A DNA stretch of 64,000 nt, taken from Actinobacillus lignieresii. GTDB taxonomy: Bacteria; Pseudomonadota; Gammaproteobacteria; Enterobacterales; Pasteurellaceae. Made by a program: the position numbers and the translations under genes. Shown here one piece after another: positions 1 through 9,162 of this stretch. The stretch is taken from the NCBI RefSeq assembly GCF_900444945.1, contig NZ_UFRM01000001.1:258501-322500 (forward strand), written 5' to 3'. The notes beneath the pieces were generated by a model that worked only from the letters and a program-made list of their open reading frames with translations, was not told where the DNA came from and did not search any database. Position 1 is the stretch's first letter; every line of letters begins with the position of its first letter.

Positions 1-1
1 T

Positions 2-1099
2 CAGACCATTGCAAGTATCGGTGTAGTTCGCTCGTTTTTCAGTGTTGATGAAGCGCAGCAATTTGTAAAACAAACGCAATTCGGCTTAGTCGGCGGCGTA
101 CGGTTTGAGGGCGGTTGTCAATTCATTCTGCCTCGTTTGCTATTGGTAAAAAATCAGCAAAATTTAACCGCTTATTTCTACTTGAATGAAGCTGAATTAG
201 CCCAACAAGCGGTCATTTTTGAACGATTTTTTGCAAATTTCTGCCAAACCCTACCGCTTGAATTAACGGAAAATAATCTGCTTGCTCAGACTTCCGTTTA
301 CGATTTTGATGGCTGGCAACAAAATATTGAGCGAGCGATTAGTCATATTCAGCAAAAAGACTTTAATAAAGTGGTACTGGCTAACGCCAAAACGTTACAA
401 TTTGAAAATGAGCTATCCGCTTATGATTTACTTGCCGCCAGCCAAACCACTAATTTAGGTTGTTACCATTTTATTTGGGCGGAAAATGTCGAATCGGCAT
501 TTGTCGGCTCAAGCCCGGAACGTTTATATCACCGAAAAGGCAATCAATTTCATACGGAAGCATTAGCGGGTACCGCACCGGTAACGGAAAGTATGGTGCA
601 GACGGAGCTAAATGCGCAGTGGTTACTTACCGATCCGAAAAATATCTATGAAAATCAGTTGGTTGTAGATGATATTCAAGCACAATTAACCGATTGCGTA
701 ACCGAATTGCAAATCAGCCAAGCAGAAATTAAACGTTTGCATAACGTGCAACATTTACGCCGTAAAATTTCCGCGGTATTAAAACCGGAGATGAGTGATG
801 CGGATTGTCTTGCCCGTATGCATCCGACCGCAGCGGTTGCTGGCTTGCCTCGCCAAGCTGCAAAACAATTTATTGCCGAATATGAGCAGTTCACTCGTTG
901 TTGGTATGCCGGTACATTAGGCTATTTACAACCGGATGAAGCGGAATTTTGCGTTGCTTTGCGTTCCGCGCAAATCGAACGAAACCGTATTACGCTCTAT
1001 GCCGGTGCAGGTATTGTTGAAGAGTCGGAACCGCAATCGGAATGGCAGGAAATTGAACGGAAGTCGTTGGCATTAGCCAAATTACTAAAAGTGGATTAA
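2..1099 (+). CDS. menF: Isochorismate synthase MenF (5' end outside window)
   Basis: Isochorismate synthase converts chorismate to isochorismate, the first committed step of menaquinone synthesis. The reading frame is open from base 2 with no stop, so the true start lies left of the window; a TTG at 137 is internal. About 365 residues remain of a family usually about 430 long. Chorismate-binding enzyme motifs are visible: FNKVVLANAKTL, GSSPERLYHR, EALAGTAP, MHPTAAVAGLP and the C-terminal LYAGAGIVEESEP. The short N-terminal region fits MenF or EntC rather than TrpE or PabB. No siderophore genes lie nearby, so MenF is preferred over EntC. A full-length uptake sequence lies inside the gene at 204-240. 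The gene ends at a bidirectional terminator shared with the convergent lysO. Confidence 0.92.
   Translation, partial: QTIASIGVVRSFFSVDEAQQFVKQTQFGLVGGVRFEGGCQFILPRLLLVKNQQNLTAYFYLNEAELAQQAVIFERFFANFCQTLPLELTENNLLAQTSVYDFDGWQQNIERAISHIQQKDFNKVVLANAKTLQFENELSAYDLLAASQTTNLGCYHFIWAENVESAFVGSSPERLYHRKGNQFHTEALAGTAPVTESMVQTELNAQWLLTDPKNIYENQLVVDDIQAQLTDCVTELQISQAEIKRLHNVQHLRRKISAVLKPEMSDADCLARMHPTAAVAGLPRQAAKQFIAEYEQFTRCWYAGTLGYLQPDEAEFCVALRSAQIERNRITLYAGAGIVEESEPQSEWQEIERKSLALAKLLKVD
204..240 (+). repeat. Apl-type uptake signal sequence inside menF
   Basis: ACAAGCGGTC starts at 204 and is followed by an AT-rich stretch and TTTTTTGCAAATTT. This is the extended form of the uptake sequence of the Actinobacillus/Mannheimia clade. 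It is translated here as part of MenF (QQAVIFERF). Confidence 0.85.
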
Positions 1100-1106
1100 G
1101 AAACAA

Positions 1107-1134
1107 AAAATGGCAGGTATAACCCTGCCATTTT
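1107..1134. terminator. Bidirectional terminator between menF and lysO
   Basis: A perfect 11-bp stem (AAAATGGCAGG at 1107-1117, CCTGCCATTTT at 1124-1134) with a 6-nt loop. A-rich and T-rich flanks make it work for both convergent genes. Confidence 0.9.
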
Positions 1135-1137
1135 GTT

Positions 1138-2046
1138 TTATCCGGCTAAGCCGATAAATAATGCTAATAATAACGGTGCAACCAAATTCACAATAAAGCC
1201 GAAACTGATTGCCAGCGGCACAACTTGCGTCCCACCCGATTTTTGAATTACCGGCAACATACAATCTAATGATGTCGCCCCGCCTAGTCCGACTGCGGTA
1301 GAGGGAAACGCTCGCATAAAAAACGGAATGGTAAATAAGCAGAAAATTTCACGAGAAAGATCGTTAAAGAAAGCGATACTACCGTATATCGGCCCCCAAG
1401 CGTCATTGACTAATACGCTGGATAACGAATACCAACCGAATGCCGAAGCAAAAGTAAGCCCTTGTATAATGCTTAAATCCAGTGCCAAAGCGGCAATGAC
1501 CCCTCCGATAAGACTGCTGACAATCATCACTAAAGAAGTATAAATGCCTCGTTTGTTAAAAAAGACTTCTCGTAACGGAATCCCACTATTACGCAACTGA
1601 ATCCCGACACCGAAAATCATTACTTCCAACACATAGGTACTGGCGTGTAGCGGGAAATCCAACGTACCTTTTGTGACAAAGCCGATTAATCCGCCGGCAA
1701 TGGTAGTACCGATTAATTTAAACGAATCGAATAACATCACCCAACGAGATGGGATTTCTTGCGGATTCACTTGTTCACGAACCATCGGTTGCCATTTATC
1801 GTAAATCGCTAAACCGATAATATTCGACAATTGAATAATTAAGCTCAAACCGAGCGCAATCCCACCGATTTGCGGCAACTTGCTGCCAATATCGTCTAAT
1901 TGCCCGAGCGAGATCCCCATCACAAATAAAATCAAATATAAGCAAATATTTACGACCTGATTAACAATCTGTAATTTGCCTTTGCCGACTTTAAACAAAT
2001 AACCGAAAAACAGGGGGATTAGCACAATTGCCAAACCGTATAACAT
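1138..2046 (-). CDS. lysO: Lysine exporter LysO (YbjE / DUF340 family)
   Basis: A 302-residue polytopic inner-membrane protein, almost the length of E. coli LysO (YbjE), which exports L-lysine. Hydrophobic segments span nearly the whole length, and the two DUF340-type halves are visible: an N-terminal part with GISLGQLDDIGSKLPQIGG and a C-terminal part with FGWYSLSSVLVNDAWGPIYGSIAFFNDLSREI. The start at 2046 follows AAGGAAGAT on the minus strand. It is transcribed alone, convergent with menF and divergent from dinB. Family assignment is firm; the lysine substrate is carried over from E. coli. Confidence 0.88.
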   Translation of the reverse strand: MLYGLAIVLIPLFFGYLFKVGKGKLQIVNQVVNICLYLILFVMGISLGQLDDIGSKLPQIGGIALGLSLIIQLSNIIGLAIYDKWQPMVREQVNPQEIPSRWVMLFDSFKLIGTTIAGGLIGFVTKGTLDFPLHASTYVLEVMIFGVGIQLRNSGIPLREVFFNKRGIYTSLVMIVSSLIGGVIAALALDLSIIQGLTFASAFGWYSLSSVLVNDAWGPIYGSIAFFNDLSREIFCLFTIPFFMRAFPSTAVGLGGATSLDCMLPVIQKSGGTQVVPLAISFGFIVNLVAPLLLALFIGLAG

Positions 2047-2110
2047 TTCATCTTCCTTATCATTATTTATTTTTGGGTTGAAATTTTAACGGTAACCACA
2101 TAAAATGAAA

Positions 2111-2126
2111 CTGTTTTTATATACAG
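2111..2126. promoter_or_regulatory. LexA (SOS) box upstream of dinB
   Basis: CTGTTTTTATATACAG fits the CTG-N10-CAG LexA palindrome with an AT-rich core. It lies 27 bp upstream of the likely dinB start at 2153. It falls inside the longer open frame beginning at 2105, which argues against that start. Confidence 0.88.
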
Positions 2127-2152
2127 TTAATTTTATTTATAAGCAATCAAAA

Positions 2153-3223
2153 ATGGCAACGCAACGCAAAATAATTCACATTGATATGGACTGCTTTTAT
2201 GCTGCGATTGAAATGCGAGAAAATCCGGCGTTAATAGGCAAGCCGGTCGCAGTCGGCGGTCCTGTTGAAGGTCGAGGCGTGCTGACCACTTGCAATTACG
2301 AAGCCAGAAAATTCGGTTTACACAGTGCAATGCCGACTGCGCAGGCGTTAAAACGCTGTCCGAATCTGATTCTAGTACCGGTAAATATGCCGTTATACAA
2401 AGCGGTTTCCGAGCAGATTCATCAAATATTCCGCCGTTATACCGATATCGTCGAACCGCTTTCATTAGATGAGGCTTATTTAGATGTGACGGATTGCCGG
2501 CAATGTTCCGGCTCAGCCACTTGGATTGCCCAAGAAATTCGAGATGCAATTTGGAACGAGCTGCATTTAACCGCTTCCGCCGGCATTGCCCCGCTCAAGT
2601 TTTTGGCAAAAATCGCTTCGGATCAAAATAAGCCTAACGGGCAATTTGTCATTTCGCCGGAAAATATGACCGCTTTTATTTATGGTTTGCCGCTCAAAAA
2701 GATCCCGAGAGTCGGTAAGGTAACCAATGAAAAATTAGCACAGCTGGGATTACATACTTGCGGCGATATTCAGCATAGCGATAAAGCTTTTATTTACAAG
2801 ACGTTTGGCAAATTCGGGCAACGACTTTGGGAGTTCAGTCACGCAATTGATAATCGAAAAATCGAAGCGAATCGACCTCGTAAATCTTTAGCGGTCGAAA
2901 ATACGTTACCGACTGATATTTGGCATTTAGCGGAAGCGGAGCAAATCGTTGATGAGCTGTTTAAAAAACTGGTTTTTCGGCTACAACGAAATTGGGGCGA
3001 ACGTTCATTACAAGAATTTAAAAAATTAGCGATTAAACTAAAGTTCGGCGATTTCACGCAAACCACTTTGGAACGTACTACCGACGGGCTTTCGCGAGAG
3101 CGTTTTATCGAGTTGCTTCAACAGGTGTGGCAGCGGACAAATCGGCGTTCGGTGCGTTTAATCGGGCTTTCGGTGCATTACCCGACGGAAAAAGTTAAAA
3201 AACAGTTAAATTTGTGGGAATAA
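2153..3223 (+). CDS. dinB: DNA polymerase IV (Y family, error-prone)
   Basis: Translesion polymerase of the SOS response. The product is 356 residues from the ATG at 2153, beginning MATQRKIIHIDMDCFYAAIE; E. coli Pol IV has 351. The palm motif IDMDCFYAA carries the first catalytic Asp and the steric-gate Phe, and SLDEAYLDVT carries the catalytic Asp-Glu pair. The helix-hairpin-helix segment (GLPLKKIPRVGKVTNEKLAQLG) and the little-finger domain follow. The frame opens at an ATG at 2105, but that start would translate across the LexA box and add 16 residues not expected in the family, so 2153 is chosen. Regulation by LexA is inferred from the box. Confidence 0.94.
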   Translation: MATQRKIIHIDMDCFYAAIEMRENPALIGKPVAVGGPVEGRGVLTTCNYEARKFGLHSAMPTAQALKRCPNLILVPVNMPLYKAVSEQIHQIFRRYTDIVEPLSLDEAYLDVTDCRQCSGSATWIAQEIRDAIWNELHLTASAGIAPLKFLAKIASDQNKPNGQFVISPENMTAFIYGLPLKKIPRVGKVTNEKLAQLGLHTCGDIQHSDKAFIYKTFGKFGQRLWEFSHAIDNRKIEANRPRKSLAVENTLPTDIWHLAEAEQIVDELFKKLVFRLQRNWGERSLQEFKKLAIKLKFGDFTQTTLERTTDGLSRERFIELLQQVWQRTNRRSVRLIGLSVHYPTEKVKKQLNLWE

Positions 3224-3236
3224 TTATTGTCAAACG

Positions 3237-3265
3237 CTTGAATTCTTATAGAATTACCCCTATTT
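3237..3265 (+). promoter_or_regulatory. Sigma-32 heat-shock promoter of htpX
   Basis: CTTGAAT at 3237-3243, 13 nt, then CCCCTATTT at 3257-3265. This is close to the RpoH consensus CTTGAAA-N13/14-CCCCATNT and sits about 46 bp before the htpX start. HtpX is a known heat-shock protease. Confidence 0.82.
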
Positions 3266-3310
3266 AGTGACTAGTTTTTCCTCACGATTTCTTTGGAGAT
3301 TTATTTACCT

Positions 3311-4180
3311 ATGGCAAAAAGAATTGTCTTATTTTTATTAACTAACTTAGCGATTACCTTCGTACTCGGTATTGTATTAAATATCATTTTCCAAGTGACC
3401 GGCATTCAAGGCGGTAGTACCGGCGGTATTTTATTAATGTCGCTCGTATTCGGTTTCGCCGGTTCTTTAATTTCTTTATTTATGTCAAAAAGTATGGCGT
3501 TACGTTCCGTCGGTGCGGAAGTGATTCAACAACCGCGTAATCATGCGGAACAATGGTTATTCGATACCGTACAACGTCAATCGCAACAAGCGAATATTCC
3601 GATGCCGGATATTGCGATTTATCATTCTGCCGATGTCAATGCGTTTGCAACCGGTGCGACGAAAAATAATTCGTTAGTGGCGGTAAGTACCGGTTTATTG
3701 GATAACATGACCGAAGACGAAGCCGAAGCGGTGGTTGCGCATGAAATCGCACATATTGCGAACGGCGATATGGTGACAATGACTTTACTACAAGGCGTAT
3801 TGAATACCTTTGTTATCTTCTTATCTCGTATTATTTCGACAGCGGCTTCAAGCGGTAAAGACGAAAACGGTAACGCTACTCAAAACACCTTAGTTTTCTG
3901 GATCGTCGATATTGCGTTACAAATGATCTTCGGTGTCATCGCAACTATGATCACAATGTGGTTCTCACGTTATCGTGAATACCGTGCGGACGCCGGTTCG
4001 GCACAATTAGTCGGTAAAGAGAAAATGATTGCGGCGCTACAACGTTTACAGCACGTACACGAACCGCAAGAAATGCAAGGTTCTCTTGCGGCATTTATGA
4101 TTAACGGCGCACGTTCTAAAGAATTGTTTATGAGCCACCCGCCACTTGAAAAACGTATCGAAGCGTTAAGAAACTTATAA
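3311..4180 (+). CDS. htpX: Heat-shock membrane zinc metalloprotease HtpX
   Basis: M48-family inner-membrane endoprotease that works with FtsH in membrane-protein quality control. The product is 289 residues. Two hydrophobic segments occur near residues 5-30 and 38-58. The zinc site is HEIAH at residues 144-148 with a likely third ligand Glu223 in [11 protein letters not shown], and another membrane pair lies between them (about 160-215). A TTG at 3293 is in frame, but the ATG at 3311 gives the family's usual N terminus ([17 protein letters not shown]). GGAG at 3295-3298 lies 12 nt upstream. A sigma-32 promoter precedes the gene and a paired uptake-sequence hairpin follows. Confidence 0.95.
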   Translation: MAKRIVLFLLTNLAITFVLGIVLNIIFQVTGIQGGSTGGILLMSLVFGFAGSLISLFMSKSMALRSVGAEVIQQPRNHAEQWLFDTVQRQSQQANIPMPDIAIYHSADVNAFATGATKNNSLVAVSTGLLDNMTEDEAEAVVAHEIAHIANGDMVTMTLLQGVLNTFVIFLSRIISTAASSGKDENGNATQNTLVFWIVDIALQMIFGVIATMITMWFSRYREYRADAGSAQLVGKEKMIAALQRLQHVHEPQEMQGSLAAFMINGARSKELFMSHPPLEKRIEALRNL

Positions 4181-4185
4181 TCGAC

Positions 4186-4231
4186 AAGCGGTCTGATTTT
4201 GCAAAAACTTGCAAGAACAGACCGCTTTTTT
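4186..4231. terminator. Paired uptake sequences forming a terminator after htpX
   Basis: AAGCGGTCTG at 4186-4195 pairs with CAGACCGCTT at 4218-4227, followed by a T run. Each arm is an Apl-type uptake sequence core, and the loop contains TTTTGCAAAA. It lies between convergent htpX and yqaA. Confidence 0.82.
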
Positions 4232-4238
4232 ACTGGTC

Positions 4239-4721
4239 TTAAAACCAAGGCGAGAGAGCAAAAAGTAAAATTAAATAACGTATAAATTTTCCCAAACAGA
4301 TAAAAATTAAGGATTGCCATAAGTTAAAGCGTAACCAACCGGCAATACCGCATAGCAGATCGCCGATAATCGGTAAGCTACTTAACAATAACGCAAATAC
4401 ACCGTATTTTTCGCATAACGCTAATGCCCATCGAGCGGATTTATTTTTTAAATCCAGCGGTTTCGGAATCAGTAAGCCCATCGCATAAGTAACGGAACTG
4501 CCAAGGCTGTTACCGAGCGTGGCGACACTCAGTAGCCAAAGCATCTGAGCGGAAAATAAATCGCTGTTTGTTAGACTGATTTGCGTTGCCAAAGTGGTAA
4601 AAATAATTTCGGAATTACCCGGTAACACCGTCGCACTTAAAAATGCGCTTAGAAACATTGTGAACATTTGATTTTCTTCCGAAAAGAATAAACTCAATAA
4701 AGAAGTTATGTAATCCGCCAT
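4239..4721 (-). CDS. yqaA: YqaA family inner-membrane protein (DedA/SNARE-associated superfamily)
   Basis: A 160-residue membrane protein with four to five hydrophobic segments. The N-terminal SAFLSATVLPGNSEIIF motif is typical of YqaA; the wider DedA/VTT superfamily includes proteins linked to lipid scrambling. No biochemical role is established for YqaA that I can name. It is monocistronic, convergent with htpX and divergent from focA. An internal Met (MFTMFLSAFLSATVLPGN) is an alternative start. Confidence 0.82.
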   Translation of the reverse strand: MADYITSLLSLFFSEENQMFTMFLSAFLSATVLPGNSEIIFTTLATQISLTNSDLFSAQMLWLLSVATLGNSLGSSVTYAMGLLIPKPLDLKNKSARWALALCEKYGVFALLLSSLPIIGDLLCGIAGWLRFNLWQSLIFICLGKFIRYLILLFALSPWF

Positions 4722-4795
4722 ACTGGTTTTTTGTAATTTTTTTGTTAAATATCCGAACTAATTATTTTAACAAAAGTTTGAGGTTTAGTTTCAAT

Positions 4796-4809
4796 TTGAT
4801 CTGTATCAA
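4796..4809. promoter_or_regulatory. FNR box 1 upstream of focA (exact consensus)
   Basis: TTGATCTGTATCAA matches the FNR consensus TTGAT-N4-ATCAA without mismatch. Its centre is about 84 bp upstream of the start point predicted from the -10 at 4874. Confidence 0.85.
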
Positions 4810-4818
4810 AAAGTGCTT

Positions 4819-4832
4819 TTGATTTACCTCAA
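4819..4832. promoter_or_regulatory. FNR box 2 upstream of focA (one mismatch)
   Basis: TTGATTTACCTCAA has a perfect left half and one mismatch in the right half. Its centre falls near -61 of the predicted start, the class I activator position. It lies exactly 23 bp downstream of box 1. Confidence 0.7.
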
Positions 4833-4850
4833 TATAATGACAATTTTGTT

Positions 4851-4879
4851 TTGAGGGATTGAGGTAACAGGTCTATAAT
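4851..4879 (+). promoter_or_regulatory. focA-pfl promoter (-35 / -10)
   Basis: TTGAGG at 4851-4856, a 17-nt spacer, and TATAAT at 4874-4879. The tandem FNR boxes lie just upstream. Confidence 0.7.
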
Positions 4880-4926
4880 TCTCAACAATTTCTGTAATTT
4901 TTCAAATTTATATTTAAGGGTTATAA

Positions 4927-5751
4927 ATGTTTTCTCCTGCTGAAATGGCAAAAATCGCTGAAGACGGTGCAGTTTATAAAGCGACTAAACATCAATTATA
5001 TTCTTTCATCTCCGCAATTTTAGCAGGCGGTTTTATCGGACTTGCATTCGTATTTTACACTACAACGCAAACCGGTTCGGCGGATATGCCGTGGGGGATG
5101 GCGAAATTGGTCGGCGGTACGGTTTTCTCATTAGGCGTTATCCTATGCGTGGTATTCGGTGCGGAATTATTTACCTCATCGACATTAACCGCAGTAGCGA
5201 AAGCGACGCATCGTATTACTTGGTTTCAAATGTTTAAAAACTGGTGCATTGTGTACGGCGGTAATTTTATCGGCGGTTTAAGCGTAGTGGTTTTGATTTG
5301 GCTTTCCGGTCAAATTATGGCGGCGAACGGTCAATGGGGCTTAACCATTCTTAAAACGGCACAACATAAAATCCATCATACTTGGATGGAGGCTTTTACC
5401 CTCGGCATTTTATGTAACATGATGGTGTGTCTTGCGGTATGGATGGCAAATGCAGGAAAAAGCCTAACGGACAAAGCGTTTATTATGATTATGCCGATTG
5501 CATTATTCGTTTCATCAGGTTTCGAACACTGCGTGGCAAATATGTTTATGATCCCGATGGGGATGATGATTGCACATTTTGCCTCACCTGAATTTTGGAC
5601 GGCAATTAACGTTGATCCGGCACAATTCGCAGATTTAGATTTATATCATTTTATTGTGAAAAATTTAATTCCGGTGACATTCGGTAATATTGTCGGCGGG
5701 GTATTTTTCATCGGCTTAGTGCAGTGGTTCTTATATATCCGTAAGCACTAA
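4927..5751 (+). CDS. focA: Formate channel FocA
   Basis: Pentameric formate/nitrite-family channel that moves formate made by pyruvate formate-lyase across the inner membrane. At 274 residues it is near E. coli FocA (285). Six hydrophobic segments are present. Conserved features include GGFIGLAFVFY near the N terminus and FEHCVANMFMIPMG, which carries the pore histidine. The C-terminal cytoplasmic tail is short. It is the first gene of focA-pflB, with pflA further downstream. Tandem FNR boxes imply anaerobic induction. Spacing to pflB is 92 nt and holds a weak hairpin. Confidence 0.94.
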   Translation: MFSPAEMAKIAEDGAVYKATKHQLYSFISAILAGGFIGLAFVFYTTTQTGSADMPWGMAKLVGGTVFSLGVILCVVFGAELFTSSTLTAVAKATHRITWFQMFKNWCIVYGGNFIGGLSVVVLIWLSGQIMAANGQWGLTILKTAQHKIHHTWMEAFTLGILCNMMVCLAVWMANAGKSLTDKAFIMIMPIALFVSSGFEHCVANMFMIPMGMMIAHFASPEFWTAINVDPAQFADLDLYHFIVKNLIPVTFGNIVGGVFFIGLVQWFLYIRKH

Positions 5752-5765
5752 CATAATTTCAATTT

Positions 5766-5807
5766 AAGCGGTTTTATTTGGGGAATTTTTTGCAAAAACG
5801 ACCGCTT
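5766..5807. repeat. Weak uptake-sequence pair between focA and pflB
   Basis: AAGCGGT at 5766-5772 and ACCGCTT at 5801-5807 form a 7-bp stem with TTTTTTGCAAAA in the loop. No T run follows, so full termination is unlikely. It may dampen or process the focA-pflB transcript, or may simply be two uptake sequences. Confidence 0.55.
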
Positions 5808-5843
5808 GTACAGCTTAATTTACTAACAAATAGAGGACTTAAA

Positions 5844-8156
5844 ATGACTCAACTAACTGAAGCTCAACAAAAAGCATGGGCAGGGTTTACTGGTGGCGAC
5901 TGGCAAACTGAAGTAAACGTACGTGATTTTATCCAAAAAAACTATACTCCGTATGAAGGCGACGAGTCTTTCTTAGCTGGCGCAACCGCTGCGACAACTA
6001 AGTTATGGGAAGAAGTGATGGAAAAAATTAAAGTTGAGAACAAAACTCACGAACCGTACGATATTGATTGCGACATTCCATCAACGATTACTTCTCACAA
6101 AGCGGGTTATATCGATCAAGCTTTAGAGAAAATCGTAGGTCTTCAAACTGATGCGCCGTTAAAACGTGCGATCATCCCGTTCGGCGGTATCAAAATGGTT
6201 AAAGGTTCTTGCGATGTTTATCGTCGTACCTTAAACCCTGAAGTAGAAAAAATCTTTACCGAATATCGTAAAACACATAACCAAGGTGTGTTCGATGTTT
6301 ATACGCCGGATATTTTACGTTGCCGTAAATCAGGTGTAATTACCGGTCTTCCGGATGCTTACGGTCGTGGTCGTATTATCGGTGACTACCGTCGTTTAGC
6401 CGTGTACGGTGCGGATTTCTTAATGAAAGACAAGCAAAAACAATTTGCTTCATTACAACCTCGTTTAGAAGCGGGTGAAGATATCCAAGCCACAATTCAA
6501 TTACGTGAAGAAATCGCAGAACAACACCGTGCATTAGGTCAAATCAAACAAATGGCCGCATCATACGGTTTCGACGTTTCTCGTCCGGCGGAAACCGCAC
6601 AAGAAGCGGTTCAATGGACTTACTTCGCATACCTTGCTGCGGTTAAATCACAAAACGGTGCGGCAATGTCATTCGGTCGTGTATCTTCATTCTTAGATAT
6701 CTATATCGAACGTGACTTAAAAGCAGGTAAAATCACAGAAGAAGAAGCACAAGAGTTAATCGACCATTTAGTAATGAAATTACGTATGGTTCGTTTCTTA
6801 CGTACACCTGAATACGATCAATTATTCTCAGGCGACCCAATGTGGGCAACTGAAACGTTAGCAGGTATGGGCTTAGACGGTCGTACATTAGTAACCAAAA
6901 ACAGCTTCCGTATCTTAAATACCCTTTACACAATGGGTCCGTCACCGGAACCGAACTTAACTATCCTTTGGTCTGAACAATTACCGGACGGTTTCAAACG
7001 TTATTGTGCGAAAGTATCAATCGATACTTCATCAGTACAATACGAAAACGATGACTTAATGCGTCCTGATTTCGATAACGACGACTATGCAATCGCATGT
7101 TGCGTATCTCCGATGGTTGTCGGTAAACAAATGCAATTCTTCGGTGCGCGTGCAAACTTAGCGAAAACAATGTTATACGCAATCAACGGCGGTATCGATG
7201 AAAAATCAGGTATGCAAGTCGGTCCGAAAACAGCACCGATTACAGACGAATACTTAAACTTCGACGATGTAATGGCTCGTATGGATCACTTCATGGATTG
7301 GTTAGCGACACAATATGTGACCGCATTAAATATCATCCACTTTATGCACGATAAATACAGCTATGAAGCCGCATTAATGGCATTCCACGATCGTGACGTA
7401 TTCCGTACAATGGCGTGCGGTATCGCAGGTCTTTCCGTTGCGGCTGACTCATTATCTGCAATCAAATATGCAAAAGTGAAACCGGTTCGCGGCGATATCA
7501 AAGATAAAGACGGTAACGTAGTCGCTACAAACGTCGCGTTAGACTTCGAAATCGAAGGCGAATATCCGCAATTCGGTAACAACGATAACCGTGTAGATGA
7601 AATCGCTTGTGACTTAGTTGAACGTTTCATGAAAAAAATCCAAACGCACAAAACTTACCGCAATGCGACTCCGACACAATCAGTACTTACTATCACTTCT
7701 AACGTGGTTTACGGTAAGAAAACCGGTAATACGCCTGATGGTCGTCGTGCTGGTGCGCCGTTCGGCCCGGGTGCAAACCCAATGCACGGTCGTGACCAAA
7801 AAGGTGCGGTTGCGTCATTAACTTCTGTTGCAAAACTTCCGTTTGCGTATGCGAAAGACGGTATTTCATATACCTTCTCAATCGTACCAAACGCATTAGG
7901 TAAAGATTACGAAGCACAAAAACGTAACCTTGCAGGTCTAATGGACGGTTACTTCCACCACGAAGCAACTGTTGAAGGCGGTCAGCACTTAAACGTAAAC
8001 GTATTAAACCGTGAAACATTATTAGATGCGGTTGAGCATCCGGAAAAATATCCGCAATTAACCATTCGTGTATCCGGATATGCGGTACGTTTCAACTCTT
8101 TAACTAAAGAGCAACAAATGGACGTAATTACTCGTACATTTACCGAATCAATGTAA
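5844..8156 (+). CDS. pflB: Formate C-acetyltransferase (pyruvate formate-lyase)
   Basis: Glycyl-radical enzyme that splits pyruvate with CoA into acetyl-CoA and formate in anaerobic fermentation. The product is 770 residues from the ATG at 5844, preceded by AGAGGACTT; it starts [20 protein letters not shown]. An upstream in-frame start at 5778 would run through the uptake-sequence hairpin and is rejected. The active-site cysteine pair is at residues 419-420 (IACCVSPM), and the radical glycine is at 745 in RVSGYAVRF near the C terminus. Codon use is strongly biased (CGT, GGT, TTA), fitting very high expression. It is activated by PflA, encoded downstream. Confidence 0.97.
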   Translation: MTQLTEAQQKAWAGFTGGDWQTEVNVRDFIQKNYTPYEGDESFLAGATAATTKLWEEVMEKIKVENKTHEPYDIDCDIPSTITSHKAGYIDQALEKIVGLQTDAPLKRAIIPFGGIKMVKGSCDVYRRTLNPEVEKIFTEYRKTHNQGVFDVYTPDILRCRKSGVITGLPDAYGRGRIIGDYRRLAVYGADFLMKDKQKQFASLQPRLEAGEDIQATIQLREEIAEQHRALGQIKQMAASYGFDVSRPAETAQEAVQWTYFAYLAAVKSQNGAAMSFGRVSSFLDIYIERDLKAGKITEEEAQELIDHLVMKLRMVRFLRTPEYDQLFSGDPMWATETLAGMGLDGRTLVTKNSFRILNTLYTMGPSPEPNLTILWSEQLPDGFKRYCAKVSIDTSSVQYENDDLMRPDFDNDDYAIACCVSPMVVGKQMQFFGARANLAKTMLYAINGGIDEKSGMQVGPKTAPITDEYLNFDDVMARMDHFMDWLATQYVTALNIIHFMHDKYSYEAALMAFHDRDVFRTMACGIAGLSVAADSLSAIKYAKVKPVRGDIKDKDGNVVATNVALDFEIEGEYPQFGNNDNRVDEIACDLVERFMKKIQTHKTYRNATPTQSVLTITSNVVYGKKTGNTPDGRRAGAPFGPGANPMHGRDQKGAVASLTSVAKLPFAYAKDGISYTFSIVPNALGKDYEAQKRNLAGLMDGYFHHEATVEGGQHLNVNVLNRETLLDAVEHPEKYPQLTIRVSGYAVRFNSLTKEQQMDVITRTFTESM

Positions 8157-8176
8157 TCCCTCACATTGACCTTTTA

Positions 8177-8219
8177 AAGCGGTCGGATTTTGCAAAAATT
8201 TTGCGGAATCCGACCGCTT
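8177..8219. terminator. Paired uptake-sequence hairpin after pflB
   Basis: AAGCGGTCGGATT at 8177-8189 pairs with AATCCGACCGCTT at 8207-8219, a 13-bp perfect stem. The tail is only moderately T-rich, so some read-through to pflA is possible. Confidence 0.72.
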
Positions 8220-8282
8220 CTTTATTGATATTCTGTTAAAATAATTACAACGAATTTATATTTGCTACTGAAGGAATCATAT

Positions 8283-9020
8283 ATGTCTATTGCTCGCTAT
8301 CACTCATACGAATCTTGCGGCACGGTTGATGGTCCGGGAATCCGCTTTATTCTATTTTTACAAGGTTGTTTAATGCGTTGTAAATACTGCCATAATCGTG
8401 ATACGTGGGATCTTGACGGCGGTAAAGAAATCAGTGTCGAAGATCTGATGAAAGAAGTGGTAACCTACAAGCATTTTATGAAAGCGACCGGCGGCGGTGT
8501 AACTGCATCCGGCGGCGAAGCCGTGTTACAAATGGAGTTTGTGCGAGATTGGTTTAGAGCCTGTAAAGCGGAAGGCATTGACACTTGTTTGGATACTAAC
8601 GGTTTTGTTCGTCACTATAGCCCGGTAGTTGATGAAATGCTTGAAGTGACGGATTTAGTGATGCTCGACTTAAAACAGCTAAATGATGAAATCCACCAAG
8701 ATTTAATCGGCGTATCCAATAAACGTACGCTTGATTTTGCTCGTTACCTACAAAAATTAAATAAACGCACTTGGATTCGTTATGTTGTTGTGCCGGGCTA
8801 TACCGATGACGATGATTCCGCACACCGCTTAGGACAATTTATCCAAGGTATGCAAAATATTGAGAAAGTCGAGTTACTGCCATATCACCGTTTAGGCGCG
8901 CATAAATGGGAAACGCTCGGTTATAAATATGAATTGGAAGGCGTATTACCGCCGCCGAAAGAAACGATGGATCGCTTAAAAGCGATTATTGAAAGTTACG
9001 GTCATACCGTAAAATACTAA
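8283..9020 (+). CDS. pflA: Pyruvate formate-lyase activating enzyme
   Basis: Radical-SAM enzyme that abstracts a hydrogen from the PFL glycine. The product is 245 residues and E. coli PflA is 246. The [4Fe-4S] motif CLMRCKYC gives cysteines 29, 33 and 36. [13 protein letters not shown] precedes it and [12 protein letters not shown] forms the SAM-binding glycine stretch. The ATG at 8283 follows GAAGGAA and gives the family N terminus ([13 protein letters not shown]); the in-frame ATG at 8262 is less likely. It is separated from pflB by a paired-USS hairpin, so it may have partly independent expression. Confidence 0.95.
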   Translation: MSIARYHSYESCGTVDGPGIRFILFLQGCLMRCKYCHNRDTWDLDGGKEISVEDLMKEVVTYKHFMKATGGGVTASGGEAVLQMEFVRDWFRACKAEGIDTCLDTNGFVRHYSPVVDEMLEVTDLVMLDLKQLNDEIHQDLIGVSNKRTLDFARYLQKLNKRTWIRYVVVPGYTDDDDSAHRLGQFIQGMQNIEKVELLPYHRLGAHKWETLGYKYELEGVLPPPKETMDRLKAIIESYGHTVKY

Positions 9021-9026
9021 TCGTAC

Positions 9027-9084
9027 AAGCGGTCGAATTTAATCTGTTTTTTGTAAAAAATAGGCTGAATTCGACCGCTTTTTA
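9027..9084. terminator. Paired uptake-sequence terminator after pflA
   Basis: AAGCGGTCGAATT at 9027-9039 pairs with AATTCGACCGCTT at 9068-9080, followed by a T run. The 13-bp stem is perfect. Confidence 0.82.
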
Positions 9085-9162
9085 CTTGAAAGACTTGATC
9101 TTTTCCTTCCTTAACCCAATCATAAGAGAACTTTTTGACTAAACAAAAGGAATTAATAAACA

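Noticed and set aside
2133..2549. 138-codon open frame antisense to dinB
   Set aside because: It lies wholly inside the conserved dinB coding region, matches no family I know and has no ribosome-binding site.
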